From contig NC_052357.1 in the NCBI RefSeq assembly GCF_009727055.1, forward strand, positions 17,725,466 through 17,789,465: 64,000 nucleotides of DNA, in the 5' to 3' direction. Origin of the DNA: Benincasa hispida. Its lineage: Eukaryota; Streptophyta; Magnoliopsida; Cucurbitales; Cucurbitaceae. The notes under the pieces are model-generated. The model did no database searches. It saw nothing but the letters and a program-made list of their open reading frames with translations, and was not told where the DNA came from. This document shows positions 12,176-23,336 of this stretch, piece by piece; the stretch's first letter is position 1, and the number at the start of each line of letters is the position of its first letter. The position numbers and the translations under genes are program-made.

Positions 12176-12732
12176 TACTTAATCTTTCCTCTCCAAATTA
12201 GTCACTCGTCGGATCCCATCATCCCATTCTAAGGTCGAAGAATAGTCGGGAAGACTCTTGTGGTGGTCTACGAACTGTTCGTGAGAAGATTGGAGCTAAT
12301 TTGAAGAAGATTTGAGTTTTCAAATATTGTATTTCTTATTTCCCTTTATACTTATTTTAGTTGCATGTTTATTACCTAAAATTAACCTAATTAGAGTACT
12401 TTAGATCTCCTTCTGCTGCGCATGTGTTAGTTCCATCATATTATTTTTTTATTACCAAAATTGATAATATTTTATTTAAATGAAAGTTGTATTGGATATG
12501 TTTAAGGAATTGTTGAAAATATATATTTAATTGAAATAAAAAAAATTGTTAGAAAAATTGATGGCGGAAAATTTTTTTCCTCGGGAAACCCGATCCCTAC
12601 AAAATCCCTGTTAGGAATCCCCACTCTGTTCCCCATAGGGAAATTCCCAGGGATGGGGAATGGAATAGGGGGGCGGGGACAGGGAGGACTTCCCCATCCC
12701 TGCCCCGCCCCGTGGACATCTCTAGTTGTATA

Positions 12733-15700
12733 TACATGTTCAAGTTTTGCCTGAAAAATAAGCCAATCATACTCCAATAATAAACATCCTAACAAAAAAT
12801 CATATCCATAATATTAAATTTTCATCGACATGTAGATATTTTTATTGATATTTTCAAGTTTTTATGGGTTCAACACCCACATGATGGACGAATCGAGATC
12901 GATATTTCTATTATATCGTAGAAAAGTTCATAAAACATTAATAAAAAAAAAGTAACATAATGTCACTGATGTAAATATAATAAAATAGTGGACGGTTAAC
13001 TTGTTTAAAATCCATAAAATGTTTATTTACTAATTAAAATTTTTAAATATTTTGTTTTTATAGTTTTTTTCAAAAAATATCTATCGAAATCAACATTTTA
13101 TCTATATTTATATCGAATTTTCTCTAAAACTAAAGCCTCAATATTTTCGTTAAAATTGATATTTTAAACCTTGGTCACACCTCATAATTTTTACAATAAA
13201 TAAGTAAAAATGTTTGAATTTATGACATCTTAGTTTAATATATATTTTTTAATTAATTTAGTTATATTCACATGTTGACCAGCCATGTCTTGTAATTATA
13301 TTTATCTTAACCGTCACATATATAATTTAAAGGGGGTTAAAAAAATCAAATGTCCACAAATTTTGAAAACAACTTACTCAACCCATACAAGTAATTAGGA
13401 GTGGGTTTTTAATTAATTTGGATTATGAGTAAGAATTAATGAGATAGAAAAAGTGATCAATTTTGGATTTACGATTACAAAATTTAGGATAATTATAATG
13501 GGTAGTATTTTTAGGATAATTAAATAAGAATATAACATCATTCAAAACAATTTGGAAAGATAGCAAATTTTCATTAATACCCTAATTCATTCATTTAATA
13601 TTTATTCCTAAAATAGCCTCAAATCATGATTTTCACTTCTCCCCCAATTTTATCGATTTGTTTTACCGATTTCCTCTCCTCGCACATGAACTTCCTCTCG
13701 AGTTTATTCCCTTGTTCTCTAATGGTTCTTTATAGCCGGTTAGATTGTTCTTCATCGTAGATCTATTTTTTTTTTCATCGCGCATTATTCTATTTTTCTC
13801 TTTTTTGGATTTGTCTCAAATTTCTCAAATTATTCCTCAGATTTTCTCTCAGTTCTTCATGCAATTCTTCTTTTTGGTTTTGTTGGATATGTTGGTGGAT
13901 TTTCTGGTATGATGAGATTTCGTCTCAATTTTTTAATTTTATCTATGGTTTGCACTCAATTCTTTCTCTCCGTTTTTGCACTCGAGTTTTTGCACGTGAT
14001 TCTTCCTCTTAGTTTTAGCAATCAAGTATATCTTTGCTTTTGAAATTTGATTTACTTGTGATTTTTTAGGCCTTGTTGTTGTTTAATTGAAGTGTGTTGA
14101 TTTTTGAAGTTAATTTGATGTCTTCTATAGAATTTATCAACTATGATTTTTCCTTTGAGCTTTATCACTTAATTCATTATGTTTTTAGGTTTTTGAGGTT
14201 TTGAGGTTTCAATTCTTTTTTTCTTTACAAACAATGATAGGCTTTTCAAAATGATAAGACTTATATATTGGTCTATCAATGTTGGTTTTGATGTCTCATT
14301 TATTTTGTATTATTGTAATTTTTTGCCTATGAATCAATGCAATGCACCTTTAAATTATATCGACCTATTAATGATAAACTAATGTCGACATCTTTCATTA
14401 TATTAATATTCATTATTTTAATATAGTTTTATCATTGATCGACTTATATTAATATCATCGTGTGAAATATTACTATTTTTTTTCTTTTATTTAGAGTGTG
14501 AAATCATGAAAAGAAGAAACTTGCAAGAGAGGTGGAACATAACTCTAATCACTGGACAACTGGATAATCTTGAAAATCAATGGCATCGTTTACGTTGTGA
14601 CTAAGAAATGGCGTTGGATCGAATAGATAAATTGTGCACAAAAATTCACTTGGAATATATGCTATAGTTATACATGTTTACCAATATTAAGTTGATTAAC
14701 CATTTTTTCTTACTTCATTTCTAGTTTATTGATTCTTCATTCTTTTGTAGGATGAAAAACATAATACACTTTTGATTAGCAAAAATTAATTTTGTTTAGT
14801 GAAAATCTAAATCCTTCACCAACCATTCAAAGAATTGAATCCATCAATGATAGACCTCTGTTAACTTATTGAAGTCCATAGGGGATATATTACTATGTCT
14901 CACAAATTTCGATCAAAACTAATATATATATATTGTCTATCTCTTATATTAATGAAAGGAGTCTATCACTGATAATGTCAGTGAATCTATCATTAATATT
15001 GAGTATATGGTCTATTATTGATAGATTTCAACACCCATTAAAGAATAACAAATGGTTAGTCCTTAGAATTTTTTTCTCAATAGAAACGCCAAGGGACATA
15101 AATTGTAATGATTCAACTTGTGATCTAACATTTTTCTACATTAATATGGCATAATCAAGTACATATGAAGGTAATGTTACTGTGAAGTATATCCCGACTT
15201 TTTATCGTTGATACTACAGTATCCACAAAACTAAAATACTACATTACATCTTGGAGATTTTTAAGTCAAAACTAGGAGCAAAATCCTTGATTCTAGAAAA
15301 ATGTCTTATTTATTTTGGAGAAGTTTTCTTGTGGACTTCTACATTCTTCTTGTCTCTTGCAATCTTTTGATCTTTCGTTTGATGATTTTTCAAGTTTTAA
15401 GGTTTTTTTTGTCCTTTTTTTATTAGTTCACTTTTCATAATTACCCTTTGCTTATCCATCTATTAAAATAGTAATAAACATTTTAAGTTTATCAGTGATA
15501 GGACTTATAAATGATAGACCTAAGTTCGAAGTCTATAAGTGATAGACTTTATAACTAATAGATTTCACCACTTCGAGTCTATCAAAGCTATCATCAATAA
15601 ACCCAATCAACAACATCAATAAACTCCAATCAACATCATTGGAAACATGAAGGGAGAGAATTATGTATATGAGTTAGGTTGAATGGTTAAAATATATAAA

Positions 15701-15874
15701 ACCAATTTAATTCTATCAATATTTTTAAGTTGGTGAACCAAATATTGAGTGGATAATATTTAGCGACATAGCGAAATTTTCTTTCTAATTGTTTGATAAT
15801 AAACGGACTTGACATGAAGAATTGGATAGAATTTCTTTTTTTCAAAAAGGCAAAAATACATTGTTAAAATAACA
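12733..15874. other. Intergenic, AT-rich, no gene seen
   Basis: I see no convincing coding region. The stretch at about 13620-14480 has long pyrimidine runs as in a leader or intron, but no frame follows. Loose TCTATCA/TGATAGA words recur at 14265-15015 and 15480-15600, as in old low-complexity repeats. Short open frames here have no recognisable protein features. Confidence 0.5.
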
Positions 15875-15968
15875 CAATATTACGATTTTTTTTTAAAAAA
15901 TAATGTTTTTTTAAATAAATAAAGACAAAAATAGGGTTGAGGGAAAGTATTCCCAAAAATAGGTGTTT

Positions 15969-16222
15969 AAATCGTATACCGAGTACATGATTACACCTAA
16001 ATCGTGTACCGGATACACGATAAGACCTAAATTGTGTACCGGGTACACGATTACACCTAAATCGTGTACCGGATACACGATAAGGCCTAAATCGTGTACC
16101 GAGTATACGATTCCTTGGCCACCTAGTACGCCCAGTCTGGCATGGCAGTCATGCAGGTTTGACTGAGGGAATCGTGTACCGGGTACACGATTACCCTAAG
16201 TCATGTACCGGGTACACGACTT
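15969..16222. repeat. Left palindrome array of the MULE (seven 24-bp units)
   Basis: Seven units of AAATCGTGTACCGGGTACACGATT type occur. Units 1-5 start at 15969, 15999, 16029, 16059 and 16089, an exact 30-bp period with a 6-bp spacer. Units 6 and 7 start at 16169 and 16199, again 30 apart. Each unit is close to self-complementary around CCGGG/CCGAG. A 67-codon open frame over the first five is an artefact of the 30-bp period. Confidence 0.9.
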
Positions 16223-16559
16223 CCACGCCTTAAAAGCTCCGCCCGACCCTTCTTCTTCCTCACCGAAACGCTTGTTATTATTCCCTACCGCCATTTTTCC
16301 TCACCAAAATCGTCGATCCCTCATCGAAACCATCGTTGATTTTCCTCACCGAAGCCTCTATTTCACCAAAATCTTTCAAAACTTTGATTTTGCTTGACTT
16401 TCAGTCCTCCATTTGATCTTCACCGAGTCTAGCGGTCGCGTTGCTCGATTTTCCTATATTTTTTGTTGCCGAATTTTGCTTAGTATATTTCTTTCTCTAG
16501 TTGGGCTGATCTGTATTTATATGTATGTTTTTGCATATTTTTGGGCTGAATTTTGCTTG

Positions 16560-16870
16560 GTATATTCCTACATTTTTGTATAGTTTATGTATGCATAAAT
16601 AGTAGTTTAAGTATGTATAAATAGTTATAGTTTATGTATGTATAAATAGTTATGTTTAAGTATGTGTAAATAGTTATAGTTTATATATGTATAAATAGTT
16701 ATAGTTTATGTATAGTTATAGTTTATGTATGTATGTATAGTTTATGTATGTATGTATGTATAATTTATATATGTGTGTATAAACTATAGTTTATGTATAG
16801 TTTATGTTTATTTATGTATGTATAATTTATGTATAGTTTATGTATAGTGTATTATATAGTTTATATATGA
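16560..16870. repeat. TAGTTTATGTATGTATAAA-type minisatellite
   Basis: Many imperfect copies of words such as TAGTTTATGTATG and ATAAATAGTTATAG lie between the MULE left end and the transposase start. They probably form the leader or an intron of the transposase gene. No coding content. Confidence 0.8.
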
Positions 16871-16927
16871 TTGATTTAAACTTAGAAAACTTAGAAAACT
16901 TAGAAATTAGAATATTAACATATTTTT

Positions 16928-18976
16928 TTGTCAACTATAACAGTTGAAAAAAAACATATAAATATGTCGATGCGTCCTGAAGATTTAGTAATTCTTGAAC
17001 CTGGAAATGATGGAGATAGTGACATCGACGTTGAAGTGGATGAATTATTTGGAAACGACGGTAGTGGTGAACAAGATCTTAAGTTGGTACCGTCGGAAAT
17101 GTTCAACCAAATAGATTGGGAAATGACAAATTCAATATTTGAACTAGGGTCTACTTTGGAAGAAAGGAATGTGGGAGTAGATAACTGTAATTTAATACAG
17201 AAGAAAATGTTATTTAATACCAAAGAAGATTTACAGCTTGCTGTAAAAAAATATTGCCTGACGGAACACTACGAAATTGTCGTAGTGGAATCAAATCAAG
17301 ACCTTTGGTATGTTAAATGTAAATCCTAGAGTGAGGGTGTGCTTGGAGCCTACGGGCATGTCGGCGCAAAAGTCATGGGATGTTCGAAATCACAAAACTT
17401 CAAGGAGAACAATCATGTTTGTTTTCAGAGTTGACACAAGATCATTCACAGCTGGATTCAAATTTCATAAGTATCGAAATTCAGAATTTGGTTAGAGCTG
17501 ATCCTGGAGTACCTGTGGCCCTACTTCAAGAAGCCATTAAAAGACAATATGGTTATAATGTCAATTATAGACAGGTGTGGCAAGCCAAGAGAAAAGCATT
17601 AATTGTTGTGTTTGGCGAGTGGGAGAAATCATATTCGGAGCTTCTGTATTGTCTGAGTGTTGTTGTTCATTACAACCCAGGAACACGAACAGACTGGTTT
17701 TTCCTTCCCTCTGATGTGCCAGGTATGACTATTTTTGGACGAGTTTTTTGGTCTTCTGGTTAAGGGTTCAACCATTGTATGCCATTAATCCAGATTGATG
17801 GAACGCATCTATACGGAAAGTATACGGGAAAATTATTAACAGTCTTATCTGTTGATGCAAACGGACATATATTTCCCCTTGTTTTTGCTATCGTAGAAGG
17901 TGGGAATTCGTCCAGTTGGTCATGGTTTTTGTGGGCATTGCGTGAATATATTACCCAAATAGAGGATATTTGCTTGATTTCTGACAGACATAAGGGCATT
18001 CTTGCTGCAATTAATAATGAAGAAATTGGTTGGAGTGAACCCAGAGCGTACCACCGATATTGTCTTCACCACGTTGCCAGTAATTTCAATACAAAATACA
18101 AATCAAAGCAACTAAAAAATTTGGTGTTTAAGGCCAGAAATCAACACCAAATGCGTAAGTTCATTCGGTGCATGAAAGAATTGAAACAATTGCACCCTGA
18201 ATGTCTTGAATTTTTTTCAGACATTGACTTAGAAAAATGGACACAGTCACATGACAGTGGGTACCGTTATGGGTGGATGACTAGCAATGCAACTGAATGC
18301 ATGAACGGCGTTTTTAAAGGTGCTAGAATGTTACCCATTAATTCTTTGGTTAGGCTAACATTCTATCGCACAATATTGTATTTTGAACGCCGGAGACCAA
18401 AAATCAGTGAAGCACTAGATCGTGGGGATATATATACAGAATATGCCCTAAAGAAACTGAAGAGGTGGGGAAAATGAGCATCGGCACATACGGTGACATC
18501 CATTGACAGGGAAAGTCAAACTTTCGAAGTACAAACTGGCATAAGTATGATTTCTCCCTACAAAGGACAGCACACCCAAGTTTTAAGCTTGAAAGAAGGT
18601 ACATGTTCTTGCAATAAGTGGCAATCATTCAAGATTCCATGCTCTTATGTAATTGCAGTTTGTAATTACATGCGTATGACATACCTACCACTTATTGATG
18701 AATGCTACAAATTATCCAATTTCAAGCATTGTTACGAAGGCCGCTTCCATCCAATTCGACACCCAGATTATTGGCCAGAATTATCATTTACAGAAGTTCG
18801 TCCAAATGCGGACTTACTCAGAGAACAAGGTCGGCCAAAAAATACAAAAATTCATAATGAAATGGATTGGAGAGAAGCAAGCCAAAAAGTACGATGTACA
18901 ATTTGTAAAAGAGAAGGACATAACAAACGCTTGTCCACACCGTACACTGGGTGCTTCTTCGTCTTCGGGTCATTAG
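16928..18976 (+). pseudogene. MULE transposase, broken
   Basis: This gene encodes the Mutator-like transposase that cuts and joins element ends. Domains in order: acidic N-terminus; MuDR-type DNA-binding region ending in WYVKCKS (16928-17329); a middle part with VWQAKRKAL; the MULE catalytic domain (17779-18477) with QIDGTHLYGKY, LISDRHKGI, a YCLHH zinc-like pair and ATECMNGVFKGAR, so the three acidic residues of the DDE site appear kept; a SWIM finger (TCSCNKW...IPCSYV) in which the usual His is Tyr; and a zinc knuckle starting CTICKREGH. Breaks: frame change near 17330, TAA at 17761-17763, TGA at 18475-18477, and a frame change near 18925 in the zinc knuckle. The frame is otherwise continuous between 17380 and 18925. 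It cannot make a full protein. Confidence 0.9.
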
Positions 18977-19020
18977 GATTTTTATTTTGATTTTTTTACT
19001 TGTATTCTTTATTTCATGTA

Positions 19021-19140
19021 TTTGTATTCTTTGTGTAAATAATAAATTTTCATGTAATTGTATATTTCATGTATTTGTATTCTTTGTGTAAATAATAAAT
19101 TTTCATGTAATTATATATTTCATTTATTTGTATTCTTTAT
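19021..19140. repeat. 53-bp tandem repeat between the two MULE genes
   Basis: TTTGTATTCTTTGTGTAAAT recurs at 19021 and 19074, with a third partial copy at 19127: an exact 53-bp period, about 2.3 units. It is non-coding, in the transposase 3' side or the PMD gene leader. Confidence 0.8.
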
Positions 19141-19273
19141 GTATTTATAATGAATTTATGTAATGAATTTATTTAATAAACTTATTTTATGTAATTGTAT
19201 TTTCTTATATACTTTTTATTTATCTTTTATGTTGTCGATTCTATTATGTAATATAATTTGAACTTTTTAGGTA

Positions 19274-21036
19274 ATGGAGCCTGGTCCTTCTAATCATGTC
19301 CAATTGTACCAACAAAACACGCATTATTCACAGGCAGTATGGGATAGATCGTCCACTATAGTGTTGAGTTGTCGGAGGAGAGAGGCAACTGCACAAAGTA
19401 CTATCCCATTTGATCATCGCATCATTCCATACGTTCATGAGGCGAATTTTCTTGGGGTTGCACAGATTGGTTTCATCCAACTCGATTGGCACCTGATTAC
19501 TGCTTTAGTTGAGCGCTGGAGACCAGAGACCCACACATTTCACCTGCCCTGTGGGGAATGCACTATTACGTTGCAGGATGTCGCCGTATAATTTGGGTTA
19601 AGAGTGGACAAGCAACCACCGACAGGCTCACTACAGTATAACTGGAAGAACGTCTGTGAAGAGCTCTTAGACATTCTACCAGAGGATCTGAAGGGATCAA
19701 GATTGAGTATCCCTTGGTTGGCGTCCCAGTTTCCCGAATTACCTCCCGATGCCGACAACATCAGTATACGTAGGTACACACGAGCATACATCCTGCAACT
19801 TATTGGAGGATTTTTATTTGCCGACAAGTCAAATACTCTGGTGCATCTCATATTTCTTCCATTATTGTCTGATTTCGAGTACGCTGGTACGTACTCGTGG
19901 GGTGGTGCATGTCTTGCATGGTTGTATAGAGAACTTTGTCGGACTTCCAATGCACAAGCGTGGGAAATAGTGGAGCCACTGATACTATTACAAGTGTGGG
20001 CTTATAATCAATTTCCAATCGTAGCACCACAAGTCCAACTACAGGCCCCAGATCATTGGCCACTTAGTGCCAGGTATTATTTTATTTATATATTTATTTC
20101 GTTACCATTTTATGTAATAATATAAATTAATTGTATTTTTTATAATTTTAGATGGAGTGGTGTATTAGCTGCCTCTTAACAGTCAGCAAATATGTTGCTC
20201 GTATATAGGAAAACATTCGACATGTTGACGCCCAATCAGGTAGTAAATATGTATATAAATGAATATTTAAAAAAATTTATATGTATTAAACTTATTATTA
20301 TTATTATTATTATTATATTATTATTATTTATTATTTATCAGGTTATTTGGACGCCATACTCACAAATTTGGTGTCATTACCTGATTATTGTCGTGATGGT
20401 AAGAACATCTGGTTGACTATTAGCCCTCTTATATGCTTCCATATAGTAGAGTGGCATCATCCAGATCGTGTGCTAAAACAGTTTGGGATGCGACAAACGA
20501 TACCTTCGTTGTCCTATACACTTCCGGAACTACACCAGATCGATTTAAGGGGTAAGCAAGACCAAGACTAGCGTCGAATCCATGCGGAGTATTTATCCTA
20601 CTGGCATGGACGACATGATCGTTGTGTACAGGGAGAATTAACAAATGAGCCAGCTGTATCAGACGACTACTTTCCCTAGTACAATTCAATCACGAGGTGA
20701 TTTATCTCACCAGACGACGCTTACTATTACTGCATGGTAAGATATTTCAAATCAAAAATTTTCCATATATATAATATGAATATTGTTTAAATATTTTTTT
20801 TCATTCTAACAGAATAATTTTATCGGCAAAGTTCAACAATATTCAGTACAGAAAACCTTACAAAATTTGGTTCAATGTGTCAGCAAACATTGATAACGTA
20901 GAAAGTATTATTCAACAAACAAGACGACTCAATGTTGCTGACACCGATCGAAGACGTATTCGTCGTAGACGAGCGCGACAACGAGGTGAACCTAATTTAG
21001 AGGGACATGAAGACAACCCCATGAGGAGTAAGGGTC
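19274..21036 (+). pseudogene. Plant mobile domain (PMD/MAIN-like) protein, broken
   Basis: The first frame begins MEPGPSNHVQLYQQNTHYS and continues with HEANFLGVAQIG, LITALVERWRPETHTFHLPC and GECTITLQDVAV. A TAA at 19589-19591 breaks it, and the same frame resumes (FGLRV...) with GSLQYNWKNVCEELL, TRAYILQLIGGFLFADKS and WGGACLAWLYRELC, the hallmark of the plant mobile domain of MAIN/MAIL proteins. Later exons with AG/GT borders are traceable near 20152-20238 (after an intron from 20074) and 20342 onward (VIWTPYSQ, FHIVEWHHPDRVLKQFG). A last exon with an Arg-rich tail (RRIRRRRARQR) ends about 21036. Further in-frame stops lie near 20176, 20569, 20677 and 20695. Free-standing PMD proteins act in meristem maintenance and silencing. 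Here the gene is cargo or a partner of the MULE. Confidence 0.85.
20290..20338. repeat. ATT microsatellite
   Basis: Imperfect (ATT)n tract in an intron of the PMD pseudogene. Confidence 0.9.
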
Positions 21037-21604
21037 AGGGGGTCGTTTTTAAATCCCACATTGTATCATTTTCAAATTACAAATCTCAAAAGAACTAATT
21101 GTAAAATATTATTTAATATCATTGATTTTTTTTTAATATGAGTGCAAGATGTTTTTATTGTAGATTAAATATATAATTAAGTTTAATAATGAAAGAATTA
21201 AGTTTAACAATTAAAAAAAAATTATACAAATTTGGCATCAACAGAGTCAAAAGTACAAAATTTTATGTCCGTTGAGTTATACTAATTTTAACATGTTTGT
21301 CCAAACACATAAATTAGAATATTTGGATTACAAATTTTTCATTCATGAATTTTTAGTTTTGTAAGCCAAATATAATTTTGTGTTTTACTTAAACTAGTAA
21401 TTTGAAATAATAGAAGTACAAAAGTATTCAAAACTCATCTCAAAGATTTGTACATTCAAATATTTTCAAATTTTAAGCTTGTAAATTATGCAAACCTTCT
21501 AAAACTCATTCTTCTAAATAATACAAACGTAAATCATAAGAATCTAAGGGCTTCCCAATTCCAAAGTAATTTTTAGACTTTAAACAAAAAAAATTTATAA
21601 GCGA

Positions 21605-21729
21605 ATTCGTGTACCGGGTACACGAGTTTGCTTGACCGATCAACCAGTTAGCTGATCACGGATTAAATGGACTCGTGTACCCGGTACACGAGTATACCAC
21701 ATAGAAATCGTGTACCGAGTACACGATTT
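21605..21729. repeat. Right palindrome array of the MULE (three units)
   Basis: Three palindromes with the same core as the left array start at about 21605, 21671 and 21705. The first two carry CTCGTGTACC rather than ATCGTGTACC in the arms, the third is of the left type. The array sits just inside the right terminal repeat, mirroring the left side. Confidence 0.85.
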
Positions 21730-21849
21730 CACTACCCTAAATCTGTCAATACTTTCCCAAAACACCTACTTTTGAAAATATTTTCCTCCAACCATATTTT
21801 TGTTATTATTTATTAAAAAAATATTATTTTTTAAAAAATCCATTATTAG

Positions 21850-22510
21850 AGACTTTTTTTTTTAATGGGTGATTTTTTACTATTTTTTTAAAACGTTATT
21901 CGTCTACGATGAATGGTTTACTAATCATATTTAAATCAACTTTGTCATTTTTAAAAAAAATATCCCTAAATTTTCAAAAATTATAATATTATCTTTAAAT
22001 TTTCATAAATGTTTTAAAATTATCCTAAAAATAGAAAGTCTTTATATTTTTATATGAAAATTAAGATATGAAATGATGTAAGAGTGACCTATAATGAAAA
22101 TTTGGATCATCATATCATTTTAGGTCAATCACCACATTTTTAAGTCCCGATTGAAATTATTGAAGAAATCCGCTCCAAGGGTATTTTTTAAAATATTTTA
22201 TGAAAATTGGGGGGTAATATTGTAACTTTTGAAAGTGTAAGGGTATCTTTGAAATAAATGATAAAGTTAAAGAGTTTTAATAAAGAAAATGGTAAAAACC
22301 ACCATTGAACTATGATGATAATTGCAATTACACCCAAACTTTCAATTATAAAAATTGGGCCCTCAAACTTCCATAGGTGTTGAAATTGAAATCTCAAATT
22401 ATATAATAGTTATAGAAATTGGACTCCAAAATGATAAAAATTAACCCCTCAAACTTATCCAGTTGTTATAATTTCTACCATTATATAAGTTTGAGAGTCT
22501 AATTTTAACA
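21850..22510. other. Intergenic, no gene seen
   Basis: AT-rich sequence with the common plant repeat wording of alternating CTCAAACTT and ATAAAAATT. I see no protein-coding or RNA gene. Confidence 0.5.
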
Positions 22511-22840
22511 TATATATATTTTTTTAATAACAACTTTCACTAAGAAAAATGAATGAATACACGAGTATACAAAAAACAATTCACAAAAAAGAGGGCTCCC
22601 TCTACAAAAAGGGATTCAAACTATACAAAATCGTATCTATAAAATAATTACAAAATACATTCGAAATTGAAGCATAATGGAGAACATGAAATATTTCTCT
22701 AACTTCTCTCTCAACCCCATGTTATTCCTCTCACCCCACAACATCCAAATAATAGTACAAACACTAGAAAGTAGGAGAAAATGACCTCTCGATATGATCG
22801 AGGAGGAGGAACTCCTCGATCATATCTCCAACATTTCTTG
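22511..22840 (-). repeat. LINE 3' end fragment, minus strand
   Basis: Read on the minus strand the segment ends in CATTTTTCTTAGTGAAAGTTG followed by an A-rich run, the same kind of tail as the LINE ends at 24493, 52343 and 54016. No coding frame is left. It contains the hairpin at 22791. Confidence 0.5.
22791..22826. repeat. Perfect 15-bp inverted repeat, 6-nt loop
   Basis: GATATGATCGAGGAG at 22791-22805 and its exact reverse complement at 22812-22826, separated by GAGGAA. About 500 bases upstream of the SWC4 start codon. Confidence 0.9.
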
Positions 22841-23336
22841 GACGAGCACACATCATATCAAATTTAAGAACTTCATTTTTTCGATTAAAAGTTTGATGAT
22901 ATAATTATAATTACCATTGTATTAAAAGTAATTTTTGCCATTTGCTCTATATATTATAATTTAGTAAAAAAAATTGACTTAAGATTTGTACTATCCGCCT
23001 TAATTTTTCACGTACGTATTGTAAATAAATAAATCAACCACTAATCACTTATTCATGTGACTCGCTGTACGTCACCTACAGGTGAATTAAGAAAATCCGA
23101 TCATAACAAGTCGTCTTCCTCTGCTCCACTGTGCTTTCGCGCTCTAATGATGCTCAAAAACTGAAACAAGAACGATCTTTTTCCAATTCATCGAATCAAA
23201 ATTCTGTTTGTTTTGTACCCATTTGATGAAATTAGGGTCAGAGCAACTTTACTTTGTAAAACATTCGATTTCTGAACTCCAGTTTTCCAGCATTGCGAAG
23301 TAGAACGAAGCCCTAGAATTCGGGGAAGGTCTGATT
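22841..23336 (+). promoter_or_regulatory. SWC4 upstream region and 5' UTR
   Basis: No frame lies here. The part at 23100-23336 (GTCTTCCTCTGCTCCACTG and on) has the pyrimidine-rich look of a plant leader and runs into the SWC4 ATG. I cannot point to a confident TATA box. Confidence 0.4.

Larger units (their letters stand above)
4987..12438 (+). repeat. Solo LTR, family B (about 2.0 kb), inside the hAT element
   Basis: It starts TGTTGGGTTTTATG at 4987 and ends TTCCATCA at 12438. Both sides carry the identical 5-bp TSD TATTA (4982-4986 and 12439-12443). No pol, PBS or second LTR is present, so this is a solo LTR, probably copia by its TGTTGGG start. Its own sequence occupies 4987-5196, 8506-10044 and 12181-12438. 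The gaps are later insertions. Net length is about 2007 bp. Confidence 0.85.
4782..12724. mobile_element. hAT-like non-autonomous element, split by nested LTRs
   Basis: The left end starts TAGAGATGTCC and the right end finishes GGACATCTCTA, a perfect 11-bp inverted terminal repeat. Imperfect similarity continues inward through G-rich sequence (GGGGC blocks). The flanks carry an 8-bp TSD with one mismatch: GTTGCATA at 4774-4781 and GTTGTATA at 12725-12732, the length typical of hAT elements. Removing the LTR insertion at 4987-12438 and its 5-bp duplication leaves about 486 bp. No transposase frame is present, so it depended on an autonomous relative. Confidence 0.8.
15884..21840 (+). mobile_element. 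Mutator-like element (MULE) with transposase and PMD genes
   Basis: About 85 bases at the left end (from GATTTTTTTTTAAAAAATAA) match, with roughly 80 percent identity by eye, the reverse complement of the right end finishing at 21840; shared words include AGGTGTTT and GGAAAGTATT. The flanks CAATATTAC (15875-15883) and CATTATTAG (21841-21849) agree in seven of nine bases, the TSD length expected for Mutator elements. Inside are two decayed genes on the same strand, a MULE transposase and a plant mobile domain gene, and palindrome arrays next to both terminal repeats. The element is about 5.96 kb. The exact end base is the least certain part. Confidence 0.7.

Noticed and set aside
13620..14640. 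Leader-like pyrimidine-rich region followed by a short Lys-rich stretch near 14508
   Set aside because: The frame after ATGAAAAGAAGAAACTTGC is closed quickly, with no splice-consistent continuation, so a gene cannot be supported.
15963..16166. 67-codon frame with a CTGYTIRPKS-like repeat
   Set aside because: It comes from the 30-bp palindrome array of the MULE. The 30-bp period keeps one frame open. No start context or relative.
15969..16222. Regular repeats with constant spacers, reminiscent of a CRISPR array
   Set aside because: The spacers are 6 bp and near identical, the repeats lie just inside transposon ends, and the genome is a plant. They are subterminal transposon repeats.
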